This document shows, one piece after another, positions 41,341-50,368 of a stretch of DNA of 64,000 bases. The DNA comes from Mediterraneibacter catenae (lineage in GTDB: Bacteria; Bacillota; Clostridia; Lachnospirales; Lachnospiraceae), in assembly GCF_008691045.1 (NCBI RefSeq), contig NZ_VMSO01000001.1:248001-312000 (forward strand), written 5' to 3'. The stretch's first letter is position 1; each line of letters starts with the position of its first letter. Below the pieces are notes generated by a model, which was given only the letters and a program-made list of their open reading frames with translations, was not told the DNA's origin and searched no databases. The position numbers and the translations under genes were made by a program.

Positions 41341-42411
41341 ATGGAAGGAAAAATGAAAACAGCGGTTATGCTCGGAATCGGGGAAATGGGATTTGAGGAG
41401 CGCGATATTCCTCAGGTAAAGGACGACGAGGTGCTTGTAAAGCTGGAATATGTGGGAATCTGCGGAAGCGACCTGCATTATTATGAGACCGGTGCGATCG
41501 GGGACTATGTAGTCGAACCGCCTTTCGTGCTCGGCCATGAGCCGGGAGGCACTGTTGTGGAAGTAGGAAAGAATGTTACTCATCTGAAAGCAGGAGATCG
41601 TGTGGCACTGGAACCCGGAAAGACATGTGGACACTGCGAATTCTGTAAGACAGGAAGATACAACCTCTGTCCCGACGTGGTGTTCTTTGCAACTCCTCCG
41701 GTAGACGGCGTGTTTCAGGAGTATGTGGCGCATGAGGCAGATCTCTGCTTCAAACTTCCGGACAATGTGAGCACACTGGAGGGCGCCCTGATCGAACCGC
41801 TGGCTGTCGGATTCCATGCAGCAATTCAGGGAGATGCACACCTCGGACAGAAGGCGGTGGTGATGGGAGCCGGCTGTATCGGACTTGTGTCCATGATGGC
41901 ATTGAAGGCAAGAGGCGTATCTGAAGTATATGTCGTGGACATCATGGAAAAGCGCCTTCAGAAAGCCCTTGAGCTTGGAGCAGACGGGGTGATCAACGGC
42001 GCAGAGGAAAATGTGGAGGAGAAGATCCGTCAGATCACAGACGGAAGAGGCGTGGATCTTGTGATCGAGACAGCGGGTACAGAGGTTACCACCCGGCAGG
42101 CCATCAGTATTGCGAAGAAAGGCTCCAATATCGTCCTTGTGGGATACAGCAAATCCGGAGAAATGACACTTCCAACGAGTCTTGTGCTTGACAAGGAGCT
42201 GACGTTCAAGACAGTATTCCGCTACCGTCATATTTATCCTATGGCGATCGAAGCGGTATCACAGGGAAAAGTGAACCTGAAAGGGATCGTGACAGATATT
42301 TTTGATCTTGACGACGCACAGAAAGCGATGGACTACAGTGTGAACAACAAGGCTGATATTGTAAAAGCAGTCATCCGTATCTGCAAAGACGGAGAAAAGG
42401 CCGGAGAATAA
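41341..42411 (+). CDS. Zinc-dependent polyol dehydrogenase (xylitol/sorbitol dehydrogenase-like)
   Basis: This 356-residue medium-chain dehydrogenase has the catalytic-zinc region GICGSDLHYYETG and GHEPGG, and the structural-zinc loop CGHCEFCKTGRYNLC with four Cys. The NAD-binding VVMGAGCIGLVSMM is followed by an acidic residue (VVDIMEKRL), which favours NAD over NADP. It oxidises a sugar alcohol to a ketose. Xylitol, sorbitol or a related polyol cannot be separated by sequence alone. AAAGGAG precedes the ATG. The GPH symporter follows 35 bases later. Confidence 0.92.
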   Translation: MEGKMKTAVMLGIGEMGFEERDIPQVKDDEVLVKLEYVGICGSDLHYYETGAIGDYVVEPPFVLGHEPGGTVVEVGKNVTHLKAGDRVALEPGKTCGHCEFCKTGRYNLCPDVVFFATPPVDGVFQEYVAHEADLCFKLPDNVSTLEGALIEPLAVGFHAAIQGDAHLGQKAVVMGAGCIGLVSMMALKARGVSEVYVVDIMEKRLQKALELGADGVINGAEENVEEKIRQITDGRGVDLVIETAGTEVTTRQAISIAKKGSNIVLVGYSKSGEMTLPTSLVLDKELTFKTVFRYRHIYPMAIEAVSQGKVNLKGIVTDIFDLDDAQKAMDYSVNNKADIVKAVIRICKDGEKAGE

Positions 42412-42446
42412 GACAAATCTGAAACAGGAAGGAGAGTCGGAAGAGC

Positions 42447-43805
42447 ATGGAAAAGGGAGCGACAAATGTAAAGGTGCCGCTGATCAGCAAGATCGCATAC
42501 GGCATGGGAGATGTGGGCTGTAATTTCAGCTGGATGTTTGTAGGAAATTTCCTGATGATATTTTACACGGATGTATTCGGGATCAGTATGGGAGCAGTGG
42601 CGGCACTGATGCTGTTCTCCAGATTCTGGGATGCCATCAATGACCCGGTGATCGGGGCCCTGAGCGACAAAACGCATACGCGGTGGGGAAGATATCGTCC
42701 GTGGCTTCTCATCGCGGCGCCTCTGACTGCTCTGGTGCTGATCCTTACATTCTGGGCTCATCCGGACTGGTCGGACACTTCAAAGATCATTTATATGGCT
42801 GTTACATACTGTATTCTCGTACTGGGATATACGTGTGTTAACATTCCCTACGGAACCCTCTGCGGAGCTATGACGCAAAATATTGAAGAGCGTGCGAAGA
42901 TCAATACATTCCGTTCCGTGAGCGCCATGATTGCTATCGGAGTGATCAATATTATCACAGTTCCGCTCATTTCAGCACTGGGCGGAGGCAGCGATCAGAG
43001 AGGATATCTTCTCATTGCGGTGATCTATGGATGCATTTTTGCAGCTTGTCACATCTTCTGTTTTTCAAAGACAAAGGAAGTAGTGGAAGTGCCCGCAAAG
43101 CAGAAACTGTCTCTGAAGACACAGCTTGCCGCGGCGGCAAAGAACAAACCGTATATGATCGCTGTTGCAGGGCAGCTTTTGTTCGGACTGACACTCTACG
43201 GCAGAAATGCGGACGCGTTATATTATTTTACATATGTTGAAGGAGATGCGGCTCTGTTCAGTACCTACTCCCTGTTTATCATCATTCCATCGATTATTGG
43301 GGCGGCCTGCTTCCCGGTGATGTTTCGTCTGACAGGGAATAAAGGAAGGGCAGCGTCTATATTCGCACTGCTTACCGGGATCAGTATGTTTGCAATGTAT
43401 TTCTTTACGGCAACAGATACACCGGTTACATTTTACCTGTTCTCTGCACTGGCACAGTTTTTTTTCTCCGGTTTCAATACTGCGATCTATGCGGTCATAC
43501 CGGACTGTGTGGAATACGGAGAGTGGAAGACAGGCCTCCGGAATGACGGTTTCCAGTATGCATTCATTTCACTGGGCAATAAAGTGGGTATGGCGATCGG
43601 AACCTCTCTTCTTGCGGCAGTACTTGAAATGTGCGGCTATGTGGCGAATCAGCAGCAGAACTCTGCGGTACTCAGTGTGATCCGCCATTCATTTACCACA
43701 GTTCCGGGCATCCTGTGGGTTGTAACGGCTGTTGTACTTCTGTTCTACCGTCTGAACAAAACAACTTATAATAAGATCATAGCAGAATTACAGAGTAGAA
43801 AATGA
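42447..43805 (+). CDS. GPH-family sugar:cation symporter
   Basis: The 452-residue protein has twelve predicted helices. SKIAYGMGDVGCNFSW and FWDAINDPVIGALSDKTHTRWGRYRPW are the glycoside-pentoside-hexuronide signature, and AVIPDCVEYGEWKTGLRNDG is the conserved helix 9-10 loop. It imports a sugar or polyol with a cation. Its place after the dehydrogenase and the ROK regulator suggests it brings in the dehydrogenase substrate. Confidence 0.93.
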   Translation: MEKGATNVKVPLISKIAYGMGDVGCNFSWMFVGNFLMIFYTDVFGISMGAVAALMLFSRFWDAINDPVIGALSDKTHTRWGRYRPWLLIAAPLTALVLILTFWAHPDWSDTSKIIYMAVTYCILVLGYTCVNIPYGTLCGAMTQNIEERAKINTFRSVSAMIAIGVINIITVPLISALGGGSDQRGYLLIAVIYGCIFAACHIFCFSKTKEVVEVPAKQKLSLKTQLAAAAKNKPYMIAVAGQLLFGLTLYGRNADALYYFTYVEGDAALFSTYSLFIIIPSIIGAACFPVMFRLTGNKGRAASIFALLTGISMFAMYFFTATDTPVTFYLFSALAQFFFSGFNTAIYAVIPDCVEYGEWKTGLRNDGFQYAFISLGNKVGMAIGTSLLAAVLEMCGYVANQQQNSAVLSVIRHSFTTVPGILWVVTAVVLLFYRLNKTTYNKIIAELQSRK

Positions 43806-43849
43806 CAGTTCAGATATGCTGTATAACAAACCGAAAACGGGTAAAACGG

Positions 43850-43878
43850 TTGACAATTATCAAAAACGGATATATTAT
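43850..43878 (+). promoter_or_regulatory. Promoter of the HTH-Uma2 gene
   Basis: TTGACA (43850-43855), a 17-base spacer and TATTAT (43873-43878), 27 bases before the ATG at 43905. AAAACGG occurs three times around it and could be a binding site for the gene's own HTH domain. Confidence 0.7.
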
Positions 43879-43904
43879 AGAGCATAAGGAAGGAGGTATG
43901 CCTT

Positions 43905-44789
43905 ATGCTCTATGAGAACCTGAATCAGCGGAAGAAAGAACTGGGACTGACAACAGAACAGCTCTCCCAGCTGTCGGGAGTGCCGGTGGGAACGATCAAT
44001 AAGATCTTAAGCGGGGAGACGCGTTCTCCGCGATATGATACGCTTCGTGCTCTTGAGGATGTCTTGTATGGCGCTGCAGGCAGCGGGAACCTGGAACCTG
44101 ATCCCGGCAGAAGCATCTATGATACAGCTTATGACCGGACAGACAGTTTATGGGCAAAAGCCGGCGATGAGGCATATCGGAATCTGCCGGATGCTGTCAG
44201 AGAAGCGGCTGCTCCGTATGTTACGAAAAGACAGGGAGAATATACGGCAGACGATTACAGGAAGCTGCCCGAAGATGTCCGGGCGGAGCTGATCGACGGC
44301 GTGCTTATTTTTCTTGAAGCTCCTACATTTACACATCAGGAGATGGTGACAGAAATTTTGCTGGATTTTGGGTTTTATATCCGAAAAAACAAGGGACTCT
44401 GCCGTGTGCTCCCGTCGCCTCTGGATGTACAGATTGACTGCGACGACAGAACCATCGTGCAGCCGGATATCGCTCTGATCTGCAAAGAGGAAAGAATCAC
44501 GCGGAAAGGAATCTATGGGGCGCCGGACTTCTGCATTGAGATCGTCTCGGATTCCAGCCGGAAGAGGGACTACGGGATTAAGGTGCAGAAGTATATGAAT
44601 GCCGGCGTGCGGGAATACTGGATCGTGGACCGAAAGAGGGAAAAGATCGTATGCTATTGGTTCGAGGGTGAGGATGCTCCGGAAATCTCGATGTATACGT
44701 TCCGTGATAAAGTGCCTGTGAGGATTTATGACGGACAGCTTGAGATCGACTTCCCGGGAATCATGCAGCGCTTGTGGAAAGAAGAGTAA
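43905..44789 (+). CDS. HTH (XRE) plus Uma2-type nuclease-fold protein
   Basis: The protein has 294 residues. Residues 1-60 form an XRE helix-turn-helix (QRKKELGLTTEQLSQLSGVPVGTINKILSGETRSP). The C-terminal 170 residues match the Uma2 PD-(D/E)XK fold: PEDVRAELIDGVLIFL, VQPDIALIC, APDFCIEIVSDSSRKRDYGIKVQKYMNAGVREYWIVD with D...E-x-V and the trailing K/Y. The intervening 80 residues are a linker. Uma2 proteins are abundant and poorly understood. The fusion to a DNA-binding domain suggests site-directed action or autoregulation. It stands alone between a promoter and a terminator. Confidence 0.85.
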   Translation: MLYENLNQRKKELGLTTEQLSQLSGVPVGTINKILSGETRSPRYDTLRALEDVLYGAAGSGNLEPDPGRSIYDTAYDRTDSLWAKAGDEAYRNLPDAVREAAAPYVTKRQGEYTADDYRKLPEDVRAELIDGVLIFLEAPTFTHQEMVTEILLDFGFYIRKNKGLCRVLPSPLDVQIDCDDRTIVQPDIALICKEERITRKGIYGAPDFCIEIVSDSSRKRDYGIKVQKYMNAGVREYWIVDRKREKIVCYWFEGEDAPEISMYTFRDKVPVRIYDGQLEIDFPGIMQRLWKEE

Positions 44790-44813
44790 AAAGGGGCCGC
44801 AAAGCCCCTTTTT
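44788..44813. terminator. Bidirectional terminator between Uma2 gene and hcp
   Basis: AAAAAGGGGC / GCCCCTTTTT with a 6-base loop sits between convergent genes. Confidence 0.85.
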
Positions 44814-44822
44814 AAAATGATA

Positions 44823-46415
44823 TTATCCGAGTATCTCCTTGAGATCCTGCTCCGGTGTTGTGGTCGGGCGGATTCCGTAATTCTTCACAAGAAAATCAAG
44901 CACGCCAGGTGACAGAAATGCCGGCAGCGTGGGTCCGAGATAAATATTCCGGATACCCAGGTGCAGGAGTGTCAGCAGGATGCAGACAGCTTTCTGCTCA
45001 TACCATGAAAGTACAAGTGTCAGTGGCAGGTCGTTGACGCCGCAGTCAAACGCATCCGCCAGAGCAAGAGCGGCCCGGATCGCGCTGTAGGCATCGTTGC
45101 ACTGTCCCATATCCATGATCCGCGGGAGACCGCCGATGGTACCGAGATCAAGGTCGTTGAACCGGTATTTCCCGCAGGCGAGAGTGAGTACTGCCGTATC
45201 GGCCGGTGTCTGCTTTACAAAATCTGTATAATAGCTGCGGCCTTTTCTCGCTCCGTCGCATCCGCCTACAAGGAAGATGTGCTTTAAGGCGCCGCCTTTT
45301 ACTGCATTTACGATCGTACCTGCGGCGGATAATACGGTATTGCGCGCAAATCCTGTGGTGACAGTTTTTCCGCCGTTGATCCCGGTGAATTCGCGGTCCT
45401 CCGGGTAACCGCCCAGTTCCAGCGCTTTTTCGATGACAGGAGTGAAGTCTTTATCTTCTCCAATGTGGATAACTCCCGGATAAGAGACAACTTCTGTTGT
45501 AAATACACGGTCCGCATAACTTGCTTTCGGCGGCATCAGACAGTTGGTCGTAAACAGGACCGGAGCAGGAATATCTGCGAATTCTTTCTGCTGATTGTGC
45601 CATGCGGTACCCAAATTACCCTTCAGATGCGGGTAGGCTTTCAGTTTCGGATATGCGTGTGCCGGAAGCATCTCGCCGTTGGTATAGATATTGATCCCTT
45701 TCCCTTCTGTCTGTTCCAGAAGAAGCTGCAGGTCTTTCAGGTCATGCCCGCTGATCACGATAAACGGTCCTTTTTCAACTGTAAGCGGAACAGTGACAGG
45801 CACCGGATCCCCGTAGCTTTCAGTGTTTGCCTGATCCAGAAGCGCCATACATTTCAGATTGATCTCGCCCACTTTCATTACGATGGGAAGAAGCTGCTCC
45901 ATGTTCAGATCTTCGCCGATGGCGAACATTCCTTCATAGAAGAAGGTATTGACTTCCTCATCAGAATATCCCAGAACCATAGCGTGATACGCATATGCCG
46001 CCATTCCTCTGAGACCGAACAGAATCAGGGATTTCAGAGAGCGGATATCCTCGTCGGCATTCCACAGCAGTCCCATATTGTAATCTTCCGTTCTGCCGCA
46101 CGGCTGCGCGCAGCCTCCACAGCCGGGGATGAGGGAGTTTTTCTCTCTTGTTACATTTTCAATCTGCTGTCTGATCGTCTCTTCGTTAAAGTTTACATTG
46201 GTGATCGTTGTGAACAGCCCCTCGATCATTGCCTGGTGAGTGGACGGAGAGGGCGTATTTCCGCTGGCTGCCCGTGCAAGGCCGATCAGGGCGCCTGTAA
46301 GTTTATCCTGAAGTCCTGCCACATCTGCGCTCTTTCCGCAGACTCCGGCTTTGCCGGTGCATCCGGTACATCCTGCAGTCTGCTCACACTGAAAACAAAA
46401 CATATTATCTGACAT
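44823..46415 (-). CDS. hcp: Hydroxylamine reductase (hybrid cluster protein)
   Basis: The 530-residue cytoplasmic Fe-S protein carries near its start FCFQCEQTAGCTGCTGKAG and VCGKS, which supply the cysteines of the N-terminal cubane cluster. Hybrid-cluster ligands occur in CGGCAQPCGRTEDY, TTNCLMPP, LVGGCDGARKGRSYY, LTLACGKYRFN and MGQCNDAYS. Hcp reduces hydroxylamine or NO in anaerobes under nitrosative stress. ATG 46415 is preferred (AGGAGG at 8 bases) over the ATG two codons earlier. It is divergent from a Crp/Fnr regulator, an HcpR-like pairing. Confidence 0.96.
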   Translation of the reverse strand: MSDNMFCFQCEQTAGCTGCTGKAGVCGKSADVAGLQDKLTGALIGLARAASGNTPSPSTHQAMIEGLFTTITNVNFNEETIRQQIENVTREKNSLIPGCGGCAQPCGRTEDYNMGLLWNADEDIRSLKSLILFGLRGMAAYAYHAMVLGYSDEEVNTFFYEGMFAIGEDLNMEQLLPIVMKVGEINLKCMALLDQANTESYGDPVPVTVPLTVEKGPFIVISGHDLKDLQLLLEQTEGKGINIYTNGEMLPAHAYPKLKAYPHLKGNLGTAWHNQQKEFADIPAPVLFTTNCLMPPKASYADRVFTTEVVSYPGVIHIGEDKDFTPVIEKALELGGYPEDREFTGINGGKTVTTGFARNTVLSAAGTIVNAVKGGALKHIFLVGGCDGARKGRSYYTDFVKQTPADTAVLTLACGKYRFNDLDLGTIGGLPRIMDMGQCNDAYSAIRAALALADAFDCGVNDLPLTLVLSWYEQKAVCILLTLLHLGIRNIYLGPTLPAFLSPGVLDFLVKNYGIRPTTTPEQDLKEILG

Positions 46416-46492
46416 TTTCATAACCTCCTGTCAGCGCCGGCCGTGTTTTTGTTTATCTACCGGCACTGTGATTGATTTCTGTATTGCATCGC

Positions 46493-46550
46493 TTGACGAT
46501 GTATCATGAGTATAGTACGATGTTTAAAACATAACAGTTGTAAATACAAC
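46493..46550 (+). promoter_or_regulatory. Promoter and palindromes upstream of the Crp/Fnr gene
   Basis: TTGACG (46493-46498), a 17-base spacer and TACGAT (46516-46521) form a promoter. Two palindromes follow, ATGTTT-A-AAACAT (46520-46532) and GTTGTA-AA-TACAAC (46537-46550), both in the divergent hcp/crp region. Confidence 0.55.
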
Positions 46551-46562
46551 AGAATGGGAATT

Positions 46563-47222
46563 ATGAAAAAATATTTATCACTATTAAAAAATTCAAAGCT
46601 GTTTCAGGGAATCAGTGAAGATGAATTTACCTCCATGCTGGAATGCCTGTCAGCTGTTACACGGGACTACCATAAAGGAGAATATGTATTCAGCAGGGGA
46701 GAGCGCATTGACAGCGTGGCGTTGCTTCTGGAGGGATGTATCCATATTCAGAAAGAAGATTACTGGGGGAATCTGAGTATCCTCAGCGAGATTTCAGAAG
46801 GAGAGATATTCGGTGAAGTGTATGCATGTCTCGGGAGTGATGAATTACTGAATAATGCAGTCGCCGTAAAGCCGAGCAAAGTGCTCTTCCTGGATGTGAA
46901 GCGGATCCTTACCATGTGCCCGTCGGCATGTCAGTTCCACGGACGATTGATCCGCAACCTGCTCACCGTGCTCGCTCAGAAGAATAAAATGCTTACTCAG
47001 AAGCTGGAACACATGTCAAAGAGAACGACGAGAGAGAAATTGTTATCTTATTTATCGGAACAGTCCCAGAGAGCAGGGAGTCCGGTATTTGATATCCCCT
47101 TTAACCGGCAGCAGCTCGCGGACTTTCTCTCCGTGGACCGGAGCGCCATGTCCGCAGAGCTGTGCAGGATGCGGGATGAGGGGATACTGTCCTTTGACAG
47201 AAATCACTTTGTACTGAAATGA
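46563..47222 (+). CDS. Crp/Fnr-family regulator (HcpR-like)
   Basis: The protein has 219 residues. The cyclic-nucleotide-binding-like beta roll (KLFQGISEDEFTSML, GEYVFSRGERIDSVALLLEGCIHI, GEIFGEVYACLG) is followed by the helix-turn-helix (NRQQLADFLSVDRSAMSAELCRMRDEGIL). It lacks the four N-terminal Cys of Fnr. Divergence from hcp suggests it is the NO- or nitrosative-stress regulator of that gene, as HcpR is in related anaerobes. ATG 46563 was chosen over 46554 and 46506 because the others have no ribosome binding site. Confidence 0.88.
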   Translation: MKKYLSLLKNSKLFQGISEDEFTSMLECLSAVTRDYHKGEYVFSRGERIDSVALLLEGCIHIQKEDYWGNLSILSEISEGEIFGEVYACLGSDELLNNAVAVKPSKVLFLDVKRILTMCPSACQFHGRLIRNLLTVLAQKNKMLTQKLEHMSKRTTREKLLSYLSEQSQRAGSPVFDIPFNRQQLADFLSVDRSAMSAELCRMRDEGILSFDRNHFVLK

Positions 47223-47265
47223 CAGAACTGAAGAGCAGACAGAACAGTCAGATCGGACTGCCTGG

Positions 47266-48495
47266 TCAGAAGGATATCTGTTCTGCATATATTTTCACAA
47301 GTTCCAGTGCAACCGCACACGCTGCGTCCATACCTTCGACTGTGATATGCTCATATGGCCCGTGATATCCGTGACCGCCGGTTCCCAGGTTGGGACAGGG
47401 CAGTCCTTTGAAGCTTAACTGGGCGCCGTCTGTGCCGCCCCGGATTGGGAGGATCAGCGGTGTGACGCCTGCATTCCGGCAGGCTTTTTTTGCATTCTCG
47501 ATCAAGTGCATACAGCCGGAGATGATTTCGGCCATGTTGCGGTACTGGTCTGTTATGGTGAGGGCAGCAGTGCCGCGTCCCCATTTCTGATTGATCTTTT
47601 TTTCTATATTCCGAAGTGTCTCTTTGCGCTCTTCAAATTTCGCTGCATCATGATCCCGGATGATATACCGGAGTACTGCATTTCCCACATCACCTTTCAT
47701 GTCAATGAGATGATAGAAGCCCTCGTATCCGTCTGTATCACGCGGTGTTTCTCCCTCGGGCAGCATGGAGTTGATCTCCATGGCCACGAGAGAAGCATTT
47801 ACCATAACATCTTTGGAAGAGCCCGGATGGACATTTACGCCGCTGATCTGGAATTCCGCTTTGGAGGCATTGAAGTTCTCATACTGGATCTCACCTTCCG
47901 TGTCCCCGTCCAGTGTGTAGGCGAAGTCCGCACCGAATTCCTCCACATCGAAATGAGCGGCTCCCATGCCGATCTCCTCGTCCGGAGTAAAGGCGATGGA
48001 AATAGGGCCGTGAGGGATATTTTCATCCAGGATCCGTTCTGCCATGGTCATGATTTCGGCGATTCCCGCTTTATCGTCTGCGCCGAGGATCGTAGTTCCG
48101 TCGCTTGTGATCAGGGTGCGTCCTTTCAGATCCTTTAAGTGTGGGAACATATCCGGCGACAGGACGCGGCCGCTTGTGCCGAGGGGAAGTTCCCGCCCGT
48201 TGTAATCCTCGTGGATCTCGGGGGTGATCCGGTGATCACAGAAGTCGGATACTGTGTCCAGATGTGCAATGAATCCAAGATTCGGCCGGTCTTCATAGCC
48301 CGGCGTGGCAGGAATGTGGGCGTACAGGTAACACTGGGTATCCACTTTCACGTCCGTGATCCCCATTGTAAAAAGCTCCCGGTACAGATGCTGTGCCAGT
48401 TCGAACTGGCAGGCGGAGGAGGGCACGGTATCGCTCTCCTCGTCGCTGGGAGTTCTGATCACTGCATATTTTAATAATCTCTCGAATGCTTTCAT
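47266..48495 (-). CDS. pepT: Peptidase T (tripeptidase)
   Basis: The 409-residue M20B metallopeptidase releases the N-terminal residue of tripeptides in the cytoplasm. GFIAHLDTVSDF holds the first zinc His and Asp, TILGADDKAGIAEIM the bridging Asp, FTPDEEIGMGA the catalytic Glu pair, and GGHGYHGPYEHI the late His. RGGTDGAQLSFKGLPCPNLGTG is diagnostic. It stands alone. The convergent Crp/Fnr gene ends 43 bases away. Confidence 0.96.
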   Translation of the reverse strand: MKAFERLLKYAVIRTPSDEESDTVPSSACQFELAQHLYRELFTMGITDVKVDTQCYLYAHIPATPGYEDRPNLGFIAHLDTVSDFCDHRITPEIHEDYNGRELPLGTSGRVLSPDMFPHLKDLKGRTLITSDGTTILGADDKAGIAEIMTMAERILDENIPHGPISIAFTPDEEIGMGAAHFDVEEFGADFAYTLDGDTEGEIQYENFNASKAEFQISGVNVHPGSSKDVMVNASLVAMEINSMLPEGETPRDTDGYEGFYHLIDMKGDVGNAVLRYIIRDHDAAKFEERKETLRNIEKKINQKWGRGTAALTITDQYRNMAEIISGCMHLIENAKKACRNAGVTPLILPIRGGTDGAQLSFKGLPCPNLGTGGHGYHGPYEHITVEGMDAACAVALELVKIYAEQISF

Positions 48496-48526
48496 TTTAA
48501 TTGTCTGATCCTTTCCTGATAATTAT

Positions 48527-49744
48527 CTAATATATCCTGCATTTTACCGCATATCGTATTGAAACACCAGTAGTAAGCATAATCATACACAGACCGGAAA
48601 TGAAGAACCACACATTCACACCTACTTTTTCTGCTATAGGACTGCTGAAAAGTAAGCCGATTGGCATTGTAACAGATGAAATCAGCGTGAGAACCGAAAA
48701 TGCACGTCCCATCTTGTCTGGGGATATGGTTTCCTGCATATACGCAGTCAGCGGAATTGTATGGACATTTCCGGAAGCTCCTAAACAGATACAACTTCCT
48801 GCAAAGAAAAACCATCCAACATAAGCAGGTGGTATAATACCGCAGATCAGCGACATAACTCCCATTGCAAACAAACCGATAAAAGAAACTCTGATTTTCC
48901 GGTTTATCTTTAGAACACTGGAAAATAAAAGGGAGGATACCATCATGCCGATTGCAAAAGATAACTCCACGGCACTGCCATACATTGCCGATAACTTAAA
49001 ATAATCGCTTGTCATCAACGGATAAAAGGAGGATAGTGGCGCATAAAAGAACATACAGAGTGCCTCTGCAATCACGATATAAAATAATTTTTTATCTTCT
49101 TTGAATACCTGCAATCCCTCTTTTATTTCTGCTATAAAATGCTGTTCCTTCCGTTCTGCTTTTTCAAGTTTTGGGATTTTAGCGACTGCTAACGCAATAC
49201 TTGCTAAAATTGCCCCGGCCACATCACTCATTAAAACGATTGACATCGGGAAAATTGCATACAAAGACGCACCGATTACCGGTCCAAGCAAAAATGAGCC
49301 TGAATTCAGAAGCTGCATCCACCCATTTGTTTTTACTAACTGGTTTTTTGGTACAAGCTGCGGAATAATTGACTGTATTGCCGGCTGCTGGAATGTACTT
49401 CCAATCCCTCGGACACATAGCATGACAAATACTGTCCACACCGGCAGGTCAAAAAAGAATAGTAATACTGCGTAAATCAGCGCAATCGTCCCCATTGCCA
49501 TATCCGAAAAAATAGAGATAAATTTTCGGTTATAACGGTCAGCTGCAATTCCTGCCAGCGGACTGAATAAGGTCATTGGAAGATAGGCAACAATCCCCGA
49601 TATCCCCAACATTAACGGCGAAGATGTTTTCTCGGCAAGCCACCAGATAAGAGCAAACTGAACACCGTGACTTCCTAACATTGAAACTGCCTGTCCCAAT
49701 GCAACGATCATAAACTGTGATTTCCATTTTTGTGTTTTTTCCAT
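48527..49744 (-). CDS. MFS efflux transporter (Mef/enterobactin-exporter type)
   Basis: The 405-residue protein has twelve helices. LGQAVSMLGSHGVQFALIWWLAEKT and SPLAGIAADRYNRKFISIFSDM carry the MFS motif A region of drug exporters, and VRGIGSTFQQPAIQSIIPQLVP is typical of the macrolide-efflux-like group. Its A+T content is higher than that of its neighbours. ATG 49744 follows GAGAGG. It lies 126 bases downstream of a MarR gene in the same direction, so it is likely under that repressor. Confidence 0.88.
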   Translation of the reverse strand: MEKTQKWKSQFMIVALGQAVSMLGSHGVQFALIWWLAEKTSSPLMLGISGIVAYLPMTLFSPLAGIAADRYNRKFISIFSDMAMGTIALIYAVLLFFFDLPVWTVFVMLCVRGIGSTFQQPAIQSIIPQLVPKNQLVKTNGWMQLLNSGSFLLGPVIGASLYAIFPMSIVLMSDVAGAILASIALAVAKIPKLEKAERKEQHFIAEIKEGLQVFKEDKKLFYIVIAEALCMFFYAPLSSFYPLMTSDYFKLSAMYGSAVELSFAIGMMVSSLLFSSVLKINRKIRVSFIGLFAMGVMSLICGIIPPAYVGWFFFAGSCICLGASGNVHTIPLTAYMQETISPDKMGRAFSVLTLISSVTMPIGLLFSSPIAEKVGVNVWFFISGLCMIMLTTGVSIRYAVKCRIY

Positions 49745-49870
49745 ATCAAATTGTCCTCTCGTTTTCAAAATAGTTTTTCAAACAGGGGACAATATCAAAT
49801 GTGATCATCCCCTTATTGTGCTGCTGCCGACATCAAGCCACCTCCCTTCATAAGATTTTGTTTTCCGTTT

Positions 49871-50302
49871 TTATAACATGGCTTCCAGATATTTTTTTAA
49901 TCCGTCACGATATTTTTTTGTGAGCGTCAGATATTGCTGCTGTTCCTCCTCTGTCCACTCGTTCCAGATTTTGTTTTCAATTTCGTGCAGAGGCATTATT
50001 TTTTCTGATGAAAATTTCTTTCCCTTTTCAGTCAGGCAGAGAATTGTGTTTCTGCCTTTTCCTTGTTTTAAATATACGATTTCCTCTTTTTCCAATTTGC
50101 GAATGGCAGAATTGATTGTCTGGCGGCTGATACCTGTAAGTTTGCTTATTTCACTTTGCAGGCATTGCCCGTCTTTCTCACAAAGTACATATAGAATATT
50201 TTGAACGCTGTCCGAAATTCCTGTTTTTACAGCCGCTTCGTGGTATAAAGCATTGATTTCTCCTGCTAAATAGGTATATTGCCCGGTTTCTAAATAGTGC
50301 AA
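49871..50302 (-). CDS. MarR-family transcriptional regulator
   Basis: The 143-residue winged-helix repressor has LQSEISKLTGISRQTINSAIRKLEKEEIV as the recognition region and a wing with KGKGRNTILCLTEKGKK. The start is TTG 50302, supported by GAGGAGG 8 bases upstream and by lack of any closer ATG. Its promoter contains two 15-bp direct repeats (50325-50365) bracketing the -10, a strong sign of autoregulation. The MFS exporter downstream is the presumed target. Confidence 0.9.
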   Translation of the reverse strand: MHYLETGQYTYLAGEINALYHEAAVKTGISDSVQNILYVLCEKDGQCLQSEISKLTGISRQTINSAIRKLEKEEIVYLKQGKGRNTILCLTEKGKKFSSEKIMPLHEIENKIWNEWTEEEQQQYLTLTKKYRDGLKKYLEAML

Positions 50303-50324
50303 ATTTATTCCTCCTCATCAGATG

Positions 50325-50365
50325 TCCGATTTCGTACATTTTTTATTATATCCGATTCCGTACAT
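50325..50365 (-). promoter_or_regulatory. MarR promoter with two direct repeats
   Basis: TCCGATTTCGTACAT (50325-50339) and TCCGATTCCGTACAT (50351-50365) differ at one base. Their starts are 26 bases apart, and ATTATA (50345-50350; TATAAT on the minus strand) lies between them. A regulator bound here would block polymerase. Confidence 0.75.
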
Positions 50366-50368
50366 AAG

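Noticed and set aside
45465-46412. Long open frame on the plus strand opposite hcp
   Set aside because: It is wholly antisense to a strongly conserved gene. It lacks a ribosome binding site, and its composition (Cys/His/Arg-rich) is typical of a mirror frame.
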